From: Icerya purchasi
Lineage: Eukaryota; Arthropoda; Insecta; Hemiptera; Monophlebidae
Assembly (NCBI GenBank): GCA_039619475.1
Contig: CM077115.1
Coordinates: forward strand, 181,442,106-181,506,105
DNA: 64,000 bases
Direction of reading: 5' to 3'
Shown: piece after piece, positions 26,279 through 36,269 of the stretch
Position numbering within the stretch: position 1 is the first letter of the stretch
How the letters are laid out: each line of letters opens with the position of its first letter
Translations under genes and position numbers: made by a program
The notes under the pieces: generated by a model
What the model was told of the DNA's origin: nothing
The model's input: only the letters and a program-made list of their open reading frames with translations
The model's database searches: none

Positions 26279-27100
26279 ATGGAACGGGAGGAAGAAAGAA
26301 TTTTAAGATCGTTAGCCAATATTGACGAGGAACCGGAATGTATTGCAGTAATTGTTCTGATGAATCTAATATTGATATATCGGAATGCAGTGATCATGAT
26401 TCGAATTCGGAAATTTCTAACAATGAAATATGTGAAAATAATGAAGGAAATGATTTGAGTCCAAATGATGCACCGCAATTGGTGTATACTGGAAAAGTTG
26501 GCCACACTTTGTGGAATATACACTCACCTCCGAAAAATATTAAAATTCTGAAGAAAAATGTTTTACGAATTCGTATACCCCGAGTAATTGATAGCGCTCA
26601 AGATATTAACACACCCACAGATATCTGGAAGTTATTTTTTACCAATGAAATTGTTGAAAATATCACAACAAACACGAATATATGGATTCAGAAAAATAAG
26701 GATAAATTCAGTTGAGAAAGTGATTGCAGCTGAAATACCGTCAGTAAAGTTTAAAGCTCTTTGTGGACTACTATATTTAGAAGGAGTTCATAAATCTTCG
26801 CACATTAATTTAGAAGACTTATGGACAACAGATGGAACCGGAATACAGTTCTTTAGAATTTGCATGGCACAAAACCGGTTTAAATTTTTACTGCGAGCGA
26901 CACGATTTGGTAATTTAAATTCTCAGGAAGAAAGAAAAGGAGTGGATAAACTAGCACCAATAAGAGACCTTTTTGAACCATTTGTTAAGGGAACTGTAAA
27001 AGCAATTTCAATCTTAGGGAACATGCAACGAATGATGAAATGCTACACCTTTTTGCGGTCGATGAACTGGTGTGTTTTGATTTATTTGTACAGAAATTAA
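26279..27100 (+). pseudogene. piggyBac-family transposase, frameshifted and C-terminally truncated
   Basis: Starts MEREEERILRSLANIDEEPEC, shifts frame near 26330 into an acidic D/E/S-rich leader, then a TPTDIWKLFFTNEIVENI segment equivalent to the TPxxxFxLFFTDEIxxxI of piggyBac proteins. It shifts again near 26650-26720 into KALCGLLYLEGVHKS..., then LWTTDGTGIQFFR and RFKFLLRATRFGN, ending TDKLAP-like (VDKLAPIRDLFEPFV). All are diagnostic of the piggyBac N-terminal half. A further shift near 27030 exposes NDEML, where intact proteins have T[IV]DE[MQ]L around the first catalytic Asp; the rest of the catalytic core is absent. About 270 of the usual roughly 600 residues remain. It sits within the foldback-like element and cannot encode an active enzyme. 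Confidence 0.85.
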
Positions 27101-27344
27101 AATTAATTTTTTTTATAATCGTTGAAGACATTTTTATGTTTTTACATGGTATTTTTTGCGAAACATAAGATGATGATTTAAAAAGTGTACAATATTTTTC
27201 GAAATGCTTAAAACTAATACTATCATACACATATACGCTAACATTTTTAGTTTTTCATCTAGAAGGATAACTACATAATGTATGTATGTATATTTTTATA
27301 ACTTTTAAAAAGTTAGTAGCGTATGTTAAAATATAGAATTTAGT

Positions 27345-27411
27345 GACCCAGAGAAATCCTCCGTGTGCGTCCTCTCGCGTCATTTATTCTTTGCGACCTC
27401 TCGCGGGTTAA
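27345..27411 (-). mobile_element. Right terminus of the piggyBac element with TTAA target
   Basis: Read on the minus strand, TTAA (27408-27411) is followed by CCCGCGAGAGGTCGC and a second CGCGAGAGG unit. A CCC-starting end next to TTAA, with a short internal repeat, is the standard piggyBac terminus. It lies only about 300 bp past the truncated transposase, so the C-terminal half has been deleted. No matching left end was found. Confidence 0.7.
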
Positions 27412-28090
27412 ATTGTTTTCAAGGAAGATGGAAACATAGGGATGGAAAGTTTTTTGAGAATAATTATTTATGCCTTCAAATGTTGCGGCCCAAATGCTTG
27501 CAAAAATATTAGCAGTAATATAACAATTGATAAAAATCTTATATATACATAGTCTTTATAAATGAGACCGAATTTTAAATTGTGAAAATCATTGTTAAAA
27601 CGAAATGTCAATCGTTGTGTTCGTAAAACGCATCCTGCTCGGTTGCGGATGTGAACATTTTATTTTAGTTGTCTCCGAATAGTGTCGCTTTATCTCTGGA
27701 TAAATAATGTTATTACAGAAATAAATTATATGATATTAACCAACATATTTTTATAACTAAAAGTAAATACTGTAAGTGAATATAAAAAATAAAATAAACA
27801 TATTACTTATTTACTAAAATCAATTTCAGATATAAAAAAAAAGCGAGTTACCAAACACGGTATTTAATTATCGGCTGTTATGAATATGTAAAAAAGAAAA
27901 AAAAACATACCAAAAATAGAAGATCTGAATTCGATATAATCCACTGTGTATTAAGAGAACAAAAATCTAAAATTTGTAAGCACTCAGTTTAATAAAAATT
28001 AATAAATGATCATAAAAATTTAATCACAAAAGAAACACATAAACTGACAGAAATAAAGCCAAAACAGAACTAGTTATCTGGAAAAGACTG
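27412..28090. other. AT-rich interior of the foldback-like element
   Basis: No recognised gene or repeat boundary between the piggyBac end and the possible Harbinger-like scrap. Confidence 0.55.
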
Positions 28091-28315
28091 TGTTACTATT
28101 ATTAGAGAGAGAAAACAATAACAGAAGAAAAGGATTACAAAAAAAAAGGAATTTAATATTTTGGTGCATTTACATTAGTGTAAATCGACGCGGTGTACAT
28201 TTACTGTTACGAGCAATTGTTGACAAGATGGTCAGTTATAGTAATACGTGTGAATTCCTCAAAAATCAGCAAACCAATATGCTCAGTGGATGAAAATTAT
28301 AAATATGATGCTATG
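28090..28315 (+). pseudogene. Possible PIF/Harbinger-like transposase scrap
   Basis: The open frame at 28090-28293 includes a phrase HLLLRAIVDKMVSYSNTCEF, loosely like the V/HPLLxxR...Y..L segment at the N-terminus of PIF/Harbinger transposases. An overlapping frame continues NQYAQWMKI, similar to the following FxxxxRM helix. The match rests on a few positions and I would not defend it strongly. The interior of a hAT- or P-like foldback would not be expected to carry Harbinger sequence, so it may be another nested insertion or coincidence. Confidence 0.25.
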
Positions 28316-28320
28316 GCCAG

Positions 28321-28397
28321 ACTCGAATTGCGCACCATCGTTTACCTGGCCGACGGCTAAAAACGGTCTAGTAATCTAAACACTCGAATTGCGCACC
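28321..28397. repeat. 16-bp direct repeat pair ACTCGAATTGCGCACC
   Basis: ACTCGAATTGCGCACC occurs at 28321-28336 and again at 28382-28397, 61 bp apart, in otherwise AT-rich DNA. It could be transposase-binding subterminal repeats of another element. No inverted partner was found. Confidence 0.8.
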
Positions 28398-28399
28398 GC

Positions 28400-29050
28400 A
28401 CCTTTGCCGCTTTGAAATATAAAAAAACAAACGAAAACGGCACCGGGACCATGATATTTGTTAGACTCGGTGGTTCCAAAACTGACTGCAGCTTTATAAC
28501 ATTTGAGTGTTCGATGGCTTTAAACATTTTTACGCGTCATCGTATAGTTAAAAAATGACATTTCGTCACTTAACAAACCTCTGTCGTCCTTGCATTATTT
28601 AATTTTCATCAATATAGGACATGTAATGTTAGTTCGGTTGTGTATTTATAAATAGATGATTCTTCATAATTCTCCTACTTAATTTTACACTTCGATTAAC
28701 TAATAAAATAAATTTGAATTTTGAATAACATTTAATGAAAACACATCAAATAGACATCAGTTTGATTTCATCAAACAGCATGCAATATCGAACACCATTA
28801 AGGTTACACTTTAAATTGGTCACCAGTGCTTGCGTGATTGAAATAAATTGAGAAATTTAGAGGTCAGTTAATTTATATTTAGTAGTTAATAATTTGTCGG
28901 CCACCATTACATTTTTGAACATATTGTGCATAACACTAACCTACCTAACTTAAACTTTTATAAATGTAGAATCCACACGGTAGCGAAATAATATATACAT
29001 AAATATTTCAACAACTTTTTTAGTATACAGCCAATTTTTTGTAAAATCCA
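28400..29050. other. AT-rich right interior of the foldback-like element
   Basis: No gene or recognisable repeat; it runs into the right inverted arm at about 29051. Confidence 0.6.
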
Positions 29051-29819
29051 AGCTAATTTCGAATTGTCTATTACACAGAAGATTTATGGTTAAATTTCAT
29101 TAGAGCACGCACCATACTGTCAGAAGCGTATATATTTGTATTTACATTCCATTTCATACCCTTAAGGTATTGTTTCTCCAGCCTCGCCCATTCAAATTCA
29201 CTACAAATAAAAACAATCCGTGCCTAATGAAGCACAAAACAAAGCACAAATGAGTAACACATCTCAACATGGGAAGGGCTAGTCCCACCCTTACCAAATC
29301 AGGAAGGGGGTGAGCACAAACAAAAAAAAGTCGTGCACAAAGAAGCACAAACGAAGCACAAACGAATGACATAATTTTCATCCCTTAATTTTACATGGGC
29401 GAGGCTGATCCCACCCTTACCAAATCAGGGAGGGGGTGAGCACAAACAAAAAAAAGTCGTGCACAAAGAAGCACAAACGAAGCACAAACGAATGACATAA
29501 TTTTCATCCCTTAATTTTACATGGGCGGGGCTGATCCCACCCTTACCAAATCAGGGAGGGGGTGAGCACAAACAAAAAAAAGTCGTGCACAAAGAAGCAC
29601 AAACGAAGCACAAACGAATGACATAATTTTCATCCCTTAATTTTACATGGGCGGGGCTGCGTTTCGCCAGCCCCGCCCAAAGACTTTTCTAATTAAACTA
29701 TGAAGGGGGAGAGCACAAACAAAAAACTTAGTGGCACAAAGAAGCACAAACGAAGCACAAACGAATAAGCCTATTTTGGTTTCCCAACTCAAAATGGGCG
29801 GGGCTGGCGAAACGCAGCC
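29051..29819 (-). repeat. Right inverted arm of the foldback-like element
   Basis: About 769 bp, the reverse of the left arm plus roughly 250 bp. The extra length equals two additional copies of the 126-bp unit, consistent with unequal exchange or slippage in one arm after or between transpositions. Confidence 0.85.
29283..29660. repeat. Three tandem 126-bp units
   Basis: Units start at 29283, 29409 and 29535, each beginning TCCCACCCTTACCAAATCAG and ending near TTTTACATGGGCG. Units two and three are nearly identical. Each contains repeated GAAGCACAAACGAAGCACAA-type words. The left arm has a single copy at about 24518-24645. Confidence 0.9.
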
Positions 29820-29827
29820 AAACCTGG
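29820..29827. repeat. 8-bp target-site duplication AAACCTGG, right copy
   Basis: Exact match to 24343-24350, directly after the right end of the foldback-like element and in frame with the resumed LINE B sequence. Confidence 0.9.
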
Positions 29828-30236
29828 CCCTTAACGAAGGAAGTTACAGAAAAATTAAGAAAAACTGAAAGACGGATGGAACGCGAGCTTTAATTCGCAT
29901 AAAGCTACGAGATAAGATTAAATCAGAATATATCCGAAATAAGACCAGATTTGAAGACGTCGGGACAAGCATAGCCCTGAACAAATGGGCCTGGGCTGGT
30001 CATGTTGGTAGGCAAGTAGATGGAGAAGGTGGACAAAGGAACCGATCCAATGAAGACCGTATACGGAAAAACGCGCACAAGGAAGACCACTCAGAAGGTG
30101 GACGGATGATATTGTGGCAATATCAGGGAAACAGTCGTGAAGTACAAGTATCGATGGAGTAAATTAAGGGAGGCCTACATCGAATCAATGATGTAACGCA
30201 GGCAAAAGAAGAGAAAGAAGAAGTAGAAGAAGATTT
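29828..30236 (+). pseudogene. LINE B, right part (RT C-terminus and 3' tail)
   Basis: Continues LINE B from the 8-bp junction: PLTKEVTEKLRKTERRMER, then ...LNKWAWAGHVGR, the WxWAGHVAR motif of RTE-like LINEs. A decayed RGRPLRRWTDDIVAISG follows, and LREAYIESMM stops at 30194-30196. A purine-rich GAAGAAG tail follows (30203-30232), then the candidate duplication GGTTCC. Several frameshifts and stops. With the left part the element is about 0.75 kb, a strongly 5'-truncated copy. Confidence 0.85.
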
Positions 30237-30242
30237 GGTTCC

Positions 30243-30515
30243 GCCGAATGAATGAAACGCGCAAAGTCATGGCGTCGATAAAAAAACGTAAATACTTCGG
30301 GCATATATATATATCATTCGGAACAGTAAATGTGCAACATTGCAGAATATAATAGAAGGTAAGATTGAACAGAGGGTGAGAGAACGTCGTGGGCGAGAAA
30401 TTTTCAAGTCTGGTTAGATATGCCTGACACGGGTACAGTTGTCCGCATAGCACAAGATGGTAGAGAAAAATATTGTCAGAAATGGTTTTACGATGAGAAA
30501 CGCACTTGAAGAAGA
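30243..30515 (+). pseudogene. LINE A, right part
   Basis: RRMNETRKVMASIKKRKYFGHI at about 30245-30303 continues the segment broken off at 24013. Then NIIEGKI and RERRGRE correspond to LQxIIEGKIEGKRxRGRxR, and the end RIAQDGREKYCQKWF (about 30440-30490) matches the usual C-terminal xIAQDRxxWRxxV. Frameshifts and stops throughout. It ends near 30515 in GAAGAAGA. Confidence 0.75.
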
Positions 30516-30519
30516 CTAT

Positions 30520-33500
30520 TTCTTTATTTATTTCTTGTTTGTTTTTGATCGATTAAAGGTCCACCTTGCTCAGTACGCGATACCTGCGCATGTCCCTATA
30601 CTGTTGTAACTTTATTAAAACAGTATTTATTTATTGTTTTGCTTTAACCGTGGATTGTCCATTTGTTAGAATTCCATAGATTTTCTTACGTAACCGAAGA
30701 GGATAGAATCTTTTTCCGACCTAAAAGTTTAAAAAATGCTAAAAATTACCAAAATGAATTGGAAAGCAGTTTCGTTCGCCCTAATTTAACGCATACATGT
30801 AATATGTATAATAACGGCGTTAAAGATACGTTTACGGATTTTTGTATTTCTCGTTTTCCAAGAAGATTTTCAAACTTCATCTGCTCTAACTAAAGCAGCG
30901 TTTTCTGAACGATTTTTAATAATAAAAATCATTTTTATCAATGTATCGAACGGCGTGTTAACTTTAAATGAAAATTGTAAAAAACGGAAAAATTCCTGCC
31001 CAGTACACGAACGATTGTCATAATAGGCACCATTAGAGAAACACAGTTTCTGATCAGCAATCTTAGATTTGGTTTCGGTGCGTTAATACGCTGCGAAAAT
31101 AATTATGAAATAAAATTTAAAGAAGACAATTGATTCGGAGAGAAAATTAATACGGTTACGGAATTAAAAATTGACGAAAAGTGAATAAATAAATGTTATA
31201 TTTAGCAAAGCATTAACTGTCAATTAATGGGGGAAAAAAGACAAAATTCAAATACTTTAGAAAAATAATTAAATTAAATTTATAAGTAATAAAAAACCGA
31301 CCGAAATAAAAATATTAATAAATAAATAAAAAAGTACACTAAGAAACACCGAATCTCATTCGTTCAACAGTGCTCATTCTTCTTACTAAGCTCAACATGT
31401 CACAGTGAAAAGCTTACAGGCAAAATATTGCGGTTTTGAAACGTAAGAAAACTTTATAAATACATACATACATATATATACACATAAATTCATATTACAT
31501 ACATATAGTATATATATATATATATATATATTCGTACACACTATCATTCTGAACTTGCTTGTTTCCCAGCAGCAGTAACGTTGTTGTCTTTACGATTGAT
31601 TTCATGTATGATATTAGTCAATGCGGTAGCTAGAAGTTAATCTGACAGATGATACTTATTAGCTACTGTGTTGACCTTTCCTTTACCTTCAGCAGCGACT
31701 TTCCCATAGTTTCAAGCTCTGATAAAATAATACTGTCAATTGTTTTTCTTTTTGTACATTATAAAAAATTTTCATTTTGTTTATTCATTTATAATTGGCT
31801 TAATTCTTTAAAGTAATTCATAAATAGGCGCGTACATGGTTTTTGCAAACATATAAATAAAATATACACATATAAATGGAAACACTGCCTAGACCGAGAC
31901 GTTACTAACCTCCCTCCATGTAAGAATGCCACAATTATTAATATATTTAATGCCGTACATATGTATTAATTGTTACGTTGAGAAAATTGTAAAAACTTCT
32001 TTTTATGCCTAATCCTTTTTTTTTTTTTTTTTTTTCGATGAATGACCCAGTACATTGAAATCGACTGTTCTATAAGTATTACAGAAGAGCTATTGAGAAC
32101 CCATCAGCTTTACCCCTGGCGACTTCAAAGAACCGAGCAAACATACATATAACTGAATTTGAAATAATGTCAATAATGTCAATAACCAAATAAGGAGGCT
32201 TATAAAATTCCCCGATGCATTAGTTAAAAATAATTTCTGGGCGTGTTCGAAGGATATGAACGCTATCATCGGTGGATGTATAATTCCTGCTTAATAATAA
32301 TACGTATTACAATAAATCGTTTATAACTGTAAGGAAAAAAAGTCTGTGTTAAAATGAATTTTTTAATTGAGGAAAAATATAGATTCTATTTCAGTTGCGA
32401 ATGAAAAATAAATAAATCCATTACAAGATTGTGGGCAATGCAAAAAAATTATGCATACATATATGGATTTTTTATCGGAACAAAGTATTTAAAACTAATT
32501 TAGTAGTACTTATTGACGTTTTGCGTCTAAATGTGTGGAAAATAGTACAGGCTAACGGAAACGAAAGATTGATGACATCGCTAAGCAGTGCTGCGAATCC
32601 GGAACATGGCTAAAAATTTTAAATTTTCTTCAACGCAAAACACCTTCAAATGCACATTTTATCGCATCGCGACATTTCTGGACAGCAGAAATAGGCCAAT
32701 GAATAGAGTATCACGTACAAAATTTTATTTTTACTGGATTTTTTTATTTCTCAAATTCAAAATATAGCAATAAACTATTAAAAATTTCACGAGTTATTCT
32801 AAAATGTAACGACTATTTTCGCCGTTTATTTAAATAAATTTTGTTTAAATATTCGCGTCATTCTTTTTCCATTACAGAAATAATCACAAAGAAACCGAAG
32901 TGTACATATTTTTTTTCTATATATACTTCATGCAACAATAGGACGAACTGTACTTCAAATTGAGAAACTACACAGAGGTTCACGTATAAAAGCGAATGAC
33001 AAAAAATTTCACAAAAAATAAAAAAGCAACGATCTTTTTTTTTAATTAACCGAAAATATTAAACAGAAGTTCTGTTTCCACAATTTTGTTTTAGTTTTTG
33101 TTGTTTTTTTTTTTTTTACGGAATAAAATTAGGTATTTCCAAAAAGTTACATTTTCGGCATATTAGAAATAATAGTCAGGAAAAGAATGACACAGAACTG
33201 TAACAGTGTAACAGTGTGAAACAAGGAAGACAGAATATTGATTCCAAAAATAAGTGACATCACTACAAGCTCTTTACAAAATATCTAAGAGCAGATAATA
33301 TCAAAAACTTAGGCAGCAGCAAGGAAAAAGAACAGCGGATATTATTGAATTCACCAAATTGTGAAGTGTAGTAAATGAAAGAAACGTTGAATTTAATAGA
33401 AAGAAAAATAGGATAAAGTGTTTTATAACTCAATAAATTGTGCCTAACTGTATTTATGTATATAGTCTATTATTACAATCTATAGATGAACTAAATTAAC

Positions 33501-33950
33501 CAGCGCGCAGTGTACTTTACAGAATTTGGGTGTAACTTTTAAAATCCTGATTCCCGTTTAAGTAAAAAAATTTCAACTACACTTACAAATTATTCATTTA
33601 TCTCATAAAAACTAATCTTCCAACGGCACGTATAGAAGAAAAAAAAAATAATAGCAGTAAATGTCTGCACTGCACAACATGAACAGTAACGACTTCGTTT
33701 TGCTCGTCAAATAAAAATTTTAGAATTAATCGGTTTTCCGATTACGTATTTTCGAGGAAAAAGAAAATCGACAATCATGAAGAAGAAAGCACGGAAGAAT
33801 TACAAAAACACAGACAAAAACTGATGAAAAATAACATCGATTCTATGTAGCATATAAAACTCGTATAATACGGAAATAAAATTCGCCCTTTAAATTAAAA
33901 AAAAAAACAAAAAACTGAAAGTGTTCATTTCCAGTTGAAATAATTTATAA
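30520..33950. other. AT-rich DNA without genes
   Basis: Low-complexity sequence with (TA)n at about 31510-31531, a 20-T run at 32016-32035 that may be the antisense tail of an unidentified retroposon, and a tandem GTAACAGT pair near 33200. No coding family recognised. Confidence 0.65.
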
Positions 33951-33953
33951 TTT

Positions 33954-34878
33954 CGACCTTGATCAAAAAATTCCAGGAATTTGTTCAGAAAATTAAAAGC
34001 GCAAGAGTTTATTTAGCAAAATTGATTTTGTCTCTTCCAAAGTACTCTCGATTGACTGCAACGCACTTACGGCAGCGGTTAATCCAATTCCGGTAATATT
34101 TATTATAGTCGGTTTTCTGTATGGCCATCAGAATCGTCTTCGATTTTTCCGTTATCTCCTAACAACGGCTGCTGAAATGCATTCCCCGAAGCGATTTATT
34201 GAGTTGAATGAATCGGAATAAGTCGCAGGGAGTCAAACCAGGCAAATTTGGTGGCTGCTAAATGGTATTCGTTCTGCTGTTCTTAGCCAAAAAAATCACG
34301 GATAACGATGTTGTCCCTCTTTGGCATGAGATTCAGATCCTTCCGCACCAGCTTTGCAGGGGCACGTCTCGAGCCGAAATTATTAACCAAAAAATGTCTT
34401 GGACGAATCCATAAACGATGTTCAAGTTCTCTGCCAGCTCTCTCAGATGATCAATTTGCGGTTTTTAGCCGACGTTTCTTTGATTTTATCGATATTTTCC
34501 TCGTTTTCGATGTCGGTGGCCAGCCATTGCGTTCATGATCATTGACTTCCGAAGCGTTCGTACCATACATAAACCTTTAATTTTCGATGCGAGTGTCGTT
34601 GTCAAAACACTTCTTTTACATTTCCATCGCTCTATAGAATCAGCTTTAAACTCGTTGATGTAAAGTTAATTCCATTTTTAAAATTGTAAAAAATCGAAAA
34701 CACCGACAAGGACAGATGTCTTCAACATGGCATAACTTTTACAAATGTCAAGCTATTAAAATTAAATTTTGGCTGGAATATCAACGACAGATGTGACAAT
34801 CTAACTATAAAAAACAAAAAAAATTAAATCGGGTGAATGAGACCATTGTCGTTCCTGAAAGTTTTTTGATCATATAAC
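33954..34878 (-). mobile_element. Internally deleted mariner-like element
   Basis: The ends are inverted: CCTTGATCAAAAAATTCCAGGA at about 33957-33978 pairs with CCTGAAAGTTTTTTGATCAT at about 34854-34873, allowing mismatches. Between them the minus strand encodes pieces of a mariner transposase. At roughly 920 bp the element is shorter than the usual 1.3 kb, in agreement with a gap in the protein between its N-terminal DNA-binding half and the C-terminal catalytic end. It cannot encode an active transposase. Confidence 0.8.
34020..34620 (-). pseudogene. Mariner transposase pseudogene with internal deletion
   Basis: On the minus strand from about 34580: VYVWYERF, then in shifting frames GWPPTSKTRK, IKETSAKNRKL, an ELAREFEHRLW-like stretch, and RRAPAKLVRKDLNLMPKR. 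These follow the order of the mariner N-terminal region (xVFEWHKRF, SGRPSTSKTxENI, VxxxRRLTIRELAEEL). The sequence then jumps to IRDFLAKNS, which normally follows HDNAPxH at the second catalytic Asp, then LTPCDLFRF (equivalent of the third catalytic motif, SPDLAPCDFFLF), SLRGMHF and WINRCRKCVAVNREYFG, ending near 34025. The first Asp region (TGDETWV) and about 120 residues are missing. At least four frameshifts or stops occur. Confidence 0.85.
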
Positions 34879-34879
34879 A

Positions 34880-35460
34880 CTGTTTATTTAATGTTGCTAT
34901 TATTTGGCAAATCCATTTCCATTGGTAGCTTTAAATAATAACGCAACACCGCTTTTTAGAAAATATAATAATGAATTATATGGTGCTTTCGGTGACGCAG
35001 CGCTTTTATATAAACGATGTTGTAACCGTCGTTATGGTTATGGGGGGCGCTATGACACCGAAATATCTCGTTTTAAAATAAAATTCATTAGTATATTATT
35101 TCCTAAAATCAGCGTTATATTATTATTATTTAAAACTTTTAATGTAGTTTCCAATACTTCTTTTTTGTTACAAACTTTTGGTCGTAGTTTTTCAAAAATC
35201 GAATTCGAAAATTAATTTAAAAATTAATTTCTCATTTTTAATGAAATGTGATTTCCATAGCCAATACATATCTCTCAATTCTGAAGAAAAATCTTGCGTA
35301 TGCTCGTGATGAAAATGAGAGAACAGTTTTTATTTTCACACCTTTTTTGTACCTCGGATATACGCGCTTTTTTGTTGTAAAGTTTTTCTTACATTTTTCG
35401 GATTTACATATTTTAATTTTCTTAACGATTAAAGTTCATCAATTTGAGGAAGAAACGCGC
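34880..35460. other. AT-rich non-coding DNA
   Basis: The open frames at 34904-35215 and 35248-35472 are F/L/I-rich and match no known family. Confidence 0.6.
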
Positions 35461-36265
35461 CTTAGCCGCTGATTAAGCCGCTCTTTACAAAATTAAAATG
35501 CGGACATCCTCCCCTAACACCGCCATAAACGCTGCGTATATAACTTGTGTGTATTACGAAACGAAGATCTCGGCTGCATAATACATCCCTGGCGCCATCT
35601 GTCGATGATGCTACGCAATAAACCGTAATAGCTCCTCTGCGGATGATGTAAAAGCCATTCAAAACATTTCCTCCCGCGAATAAACTTGGCCCACATAACA
35701 ATGTCACATACGCACACAGTCGCACGTACGCACATAATCGAAAATAATTAAAATACCGAAAACGTGGCTGCGCAATCGTACACGTTCGGTGAGATAGAAA
35801 GAAACAGGCAGCAGCTGGCACCGTGCGTACCTTCTAATTGAAAGAAGAAAAAAGTCAACCGCTGTTTTCATTGTGCGGTGCATTTAGCGGTTTTCGAAAG
35901 AAGATTGAGGACGCAGATAGCGCTACAGGACGATTTTATACAATGTTTCGGGAAGTTATTCGGCAAATCTGAGGACGGACAGACAAGGTGCTAACCCGAG
36001 AATGCTATAGTGGAGGAGGAGACCATTTTTCGAGATAATCATCTCGGCCGGAGGCGGCTGCTGCTATCATCTAGTCTCTCATCAGAGACCGGCTCGTTCC
36101 GTTTGTTGCGGGCTCCACGGAAGACGAACCAGACCGATTTCTGCTCGAGCGAAATGAAAGCAAGAACGGGCCGAAAATACACAAATCAGCCGATATCTAA
36201 CAAATTCATCTTTTTGGGCCGATGGAATGAGAGAATCGAACGTTTAGTGAAGGTAAAAACGTTTG
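35460..36265. other. GC-richer island, candidate regulatory DNA
   Basis: Mixed-composition, CpG-containing sequence with overlapping short open frames on both strands and no domain. Contains the CTCF-like 10-mer at 35592-35601. A role as enhancer or boundary is inferred from composition and that one motif. Confidence 0.3.
35592..35601 (-). promoter_or_regulatory. CTCF-like core motif (CAGATGGCGC on minus)
   Basis: The minus strand reads GACAGATGGCGCCAGGG across 35588-35604, a good fit to the CTCF core. It is the second identical 10-mer of this type in the window, in the same orientation as 13927-13936. Confidence 0.3.
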
Positions 36266-36269
36266 GCAG

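Larger units (their letters stand above)
24351..29819. mobile_element. 5.47-kb foldback-like DNA transposon with long unequal inverted arms
   Basis: The element is bounded by the 8-bp duplication AAACCTGG. It begins CAGCTGCGTTTCGCC and ends as the inverse, with one or two terminal mismatches. The arms are long: left about 24351-24868, right about 29051-29819, mirror images down to the ...CGAATTGTCTATTACACAG... inner edge. The right arm is longer because a 126-bp unit occurs three times there and once on the left. The CAG start and 8-bp duplication fit hAT-type insertion, while long arms built of variable tandem units recall Drosophila Foldback and Galileo. The roughly 4.2-kb interior is AT-rich; it holds a piggyBac remnant and a possible Harbinger-like scrap, but no intact transposase of its own. 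Whether it is autonomous is unknown; I expect not. Confidence 0.85.

Noticed and set aside
32016..32035. 20-T run taken as an antisense retroposon tail
   Set aside because: Following sequence resembles none of the retroposon ends found here; kept as a simple run.
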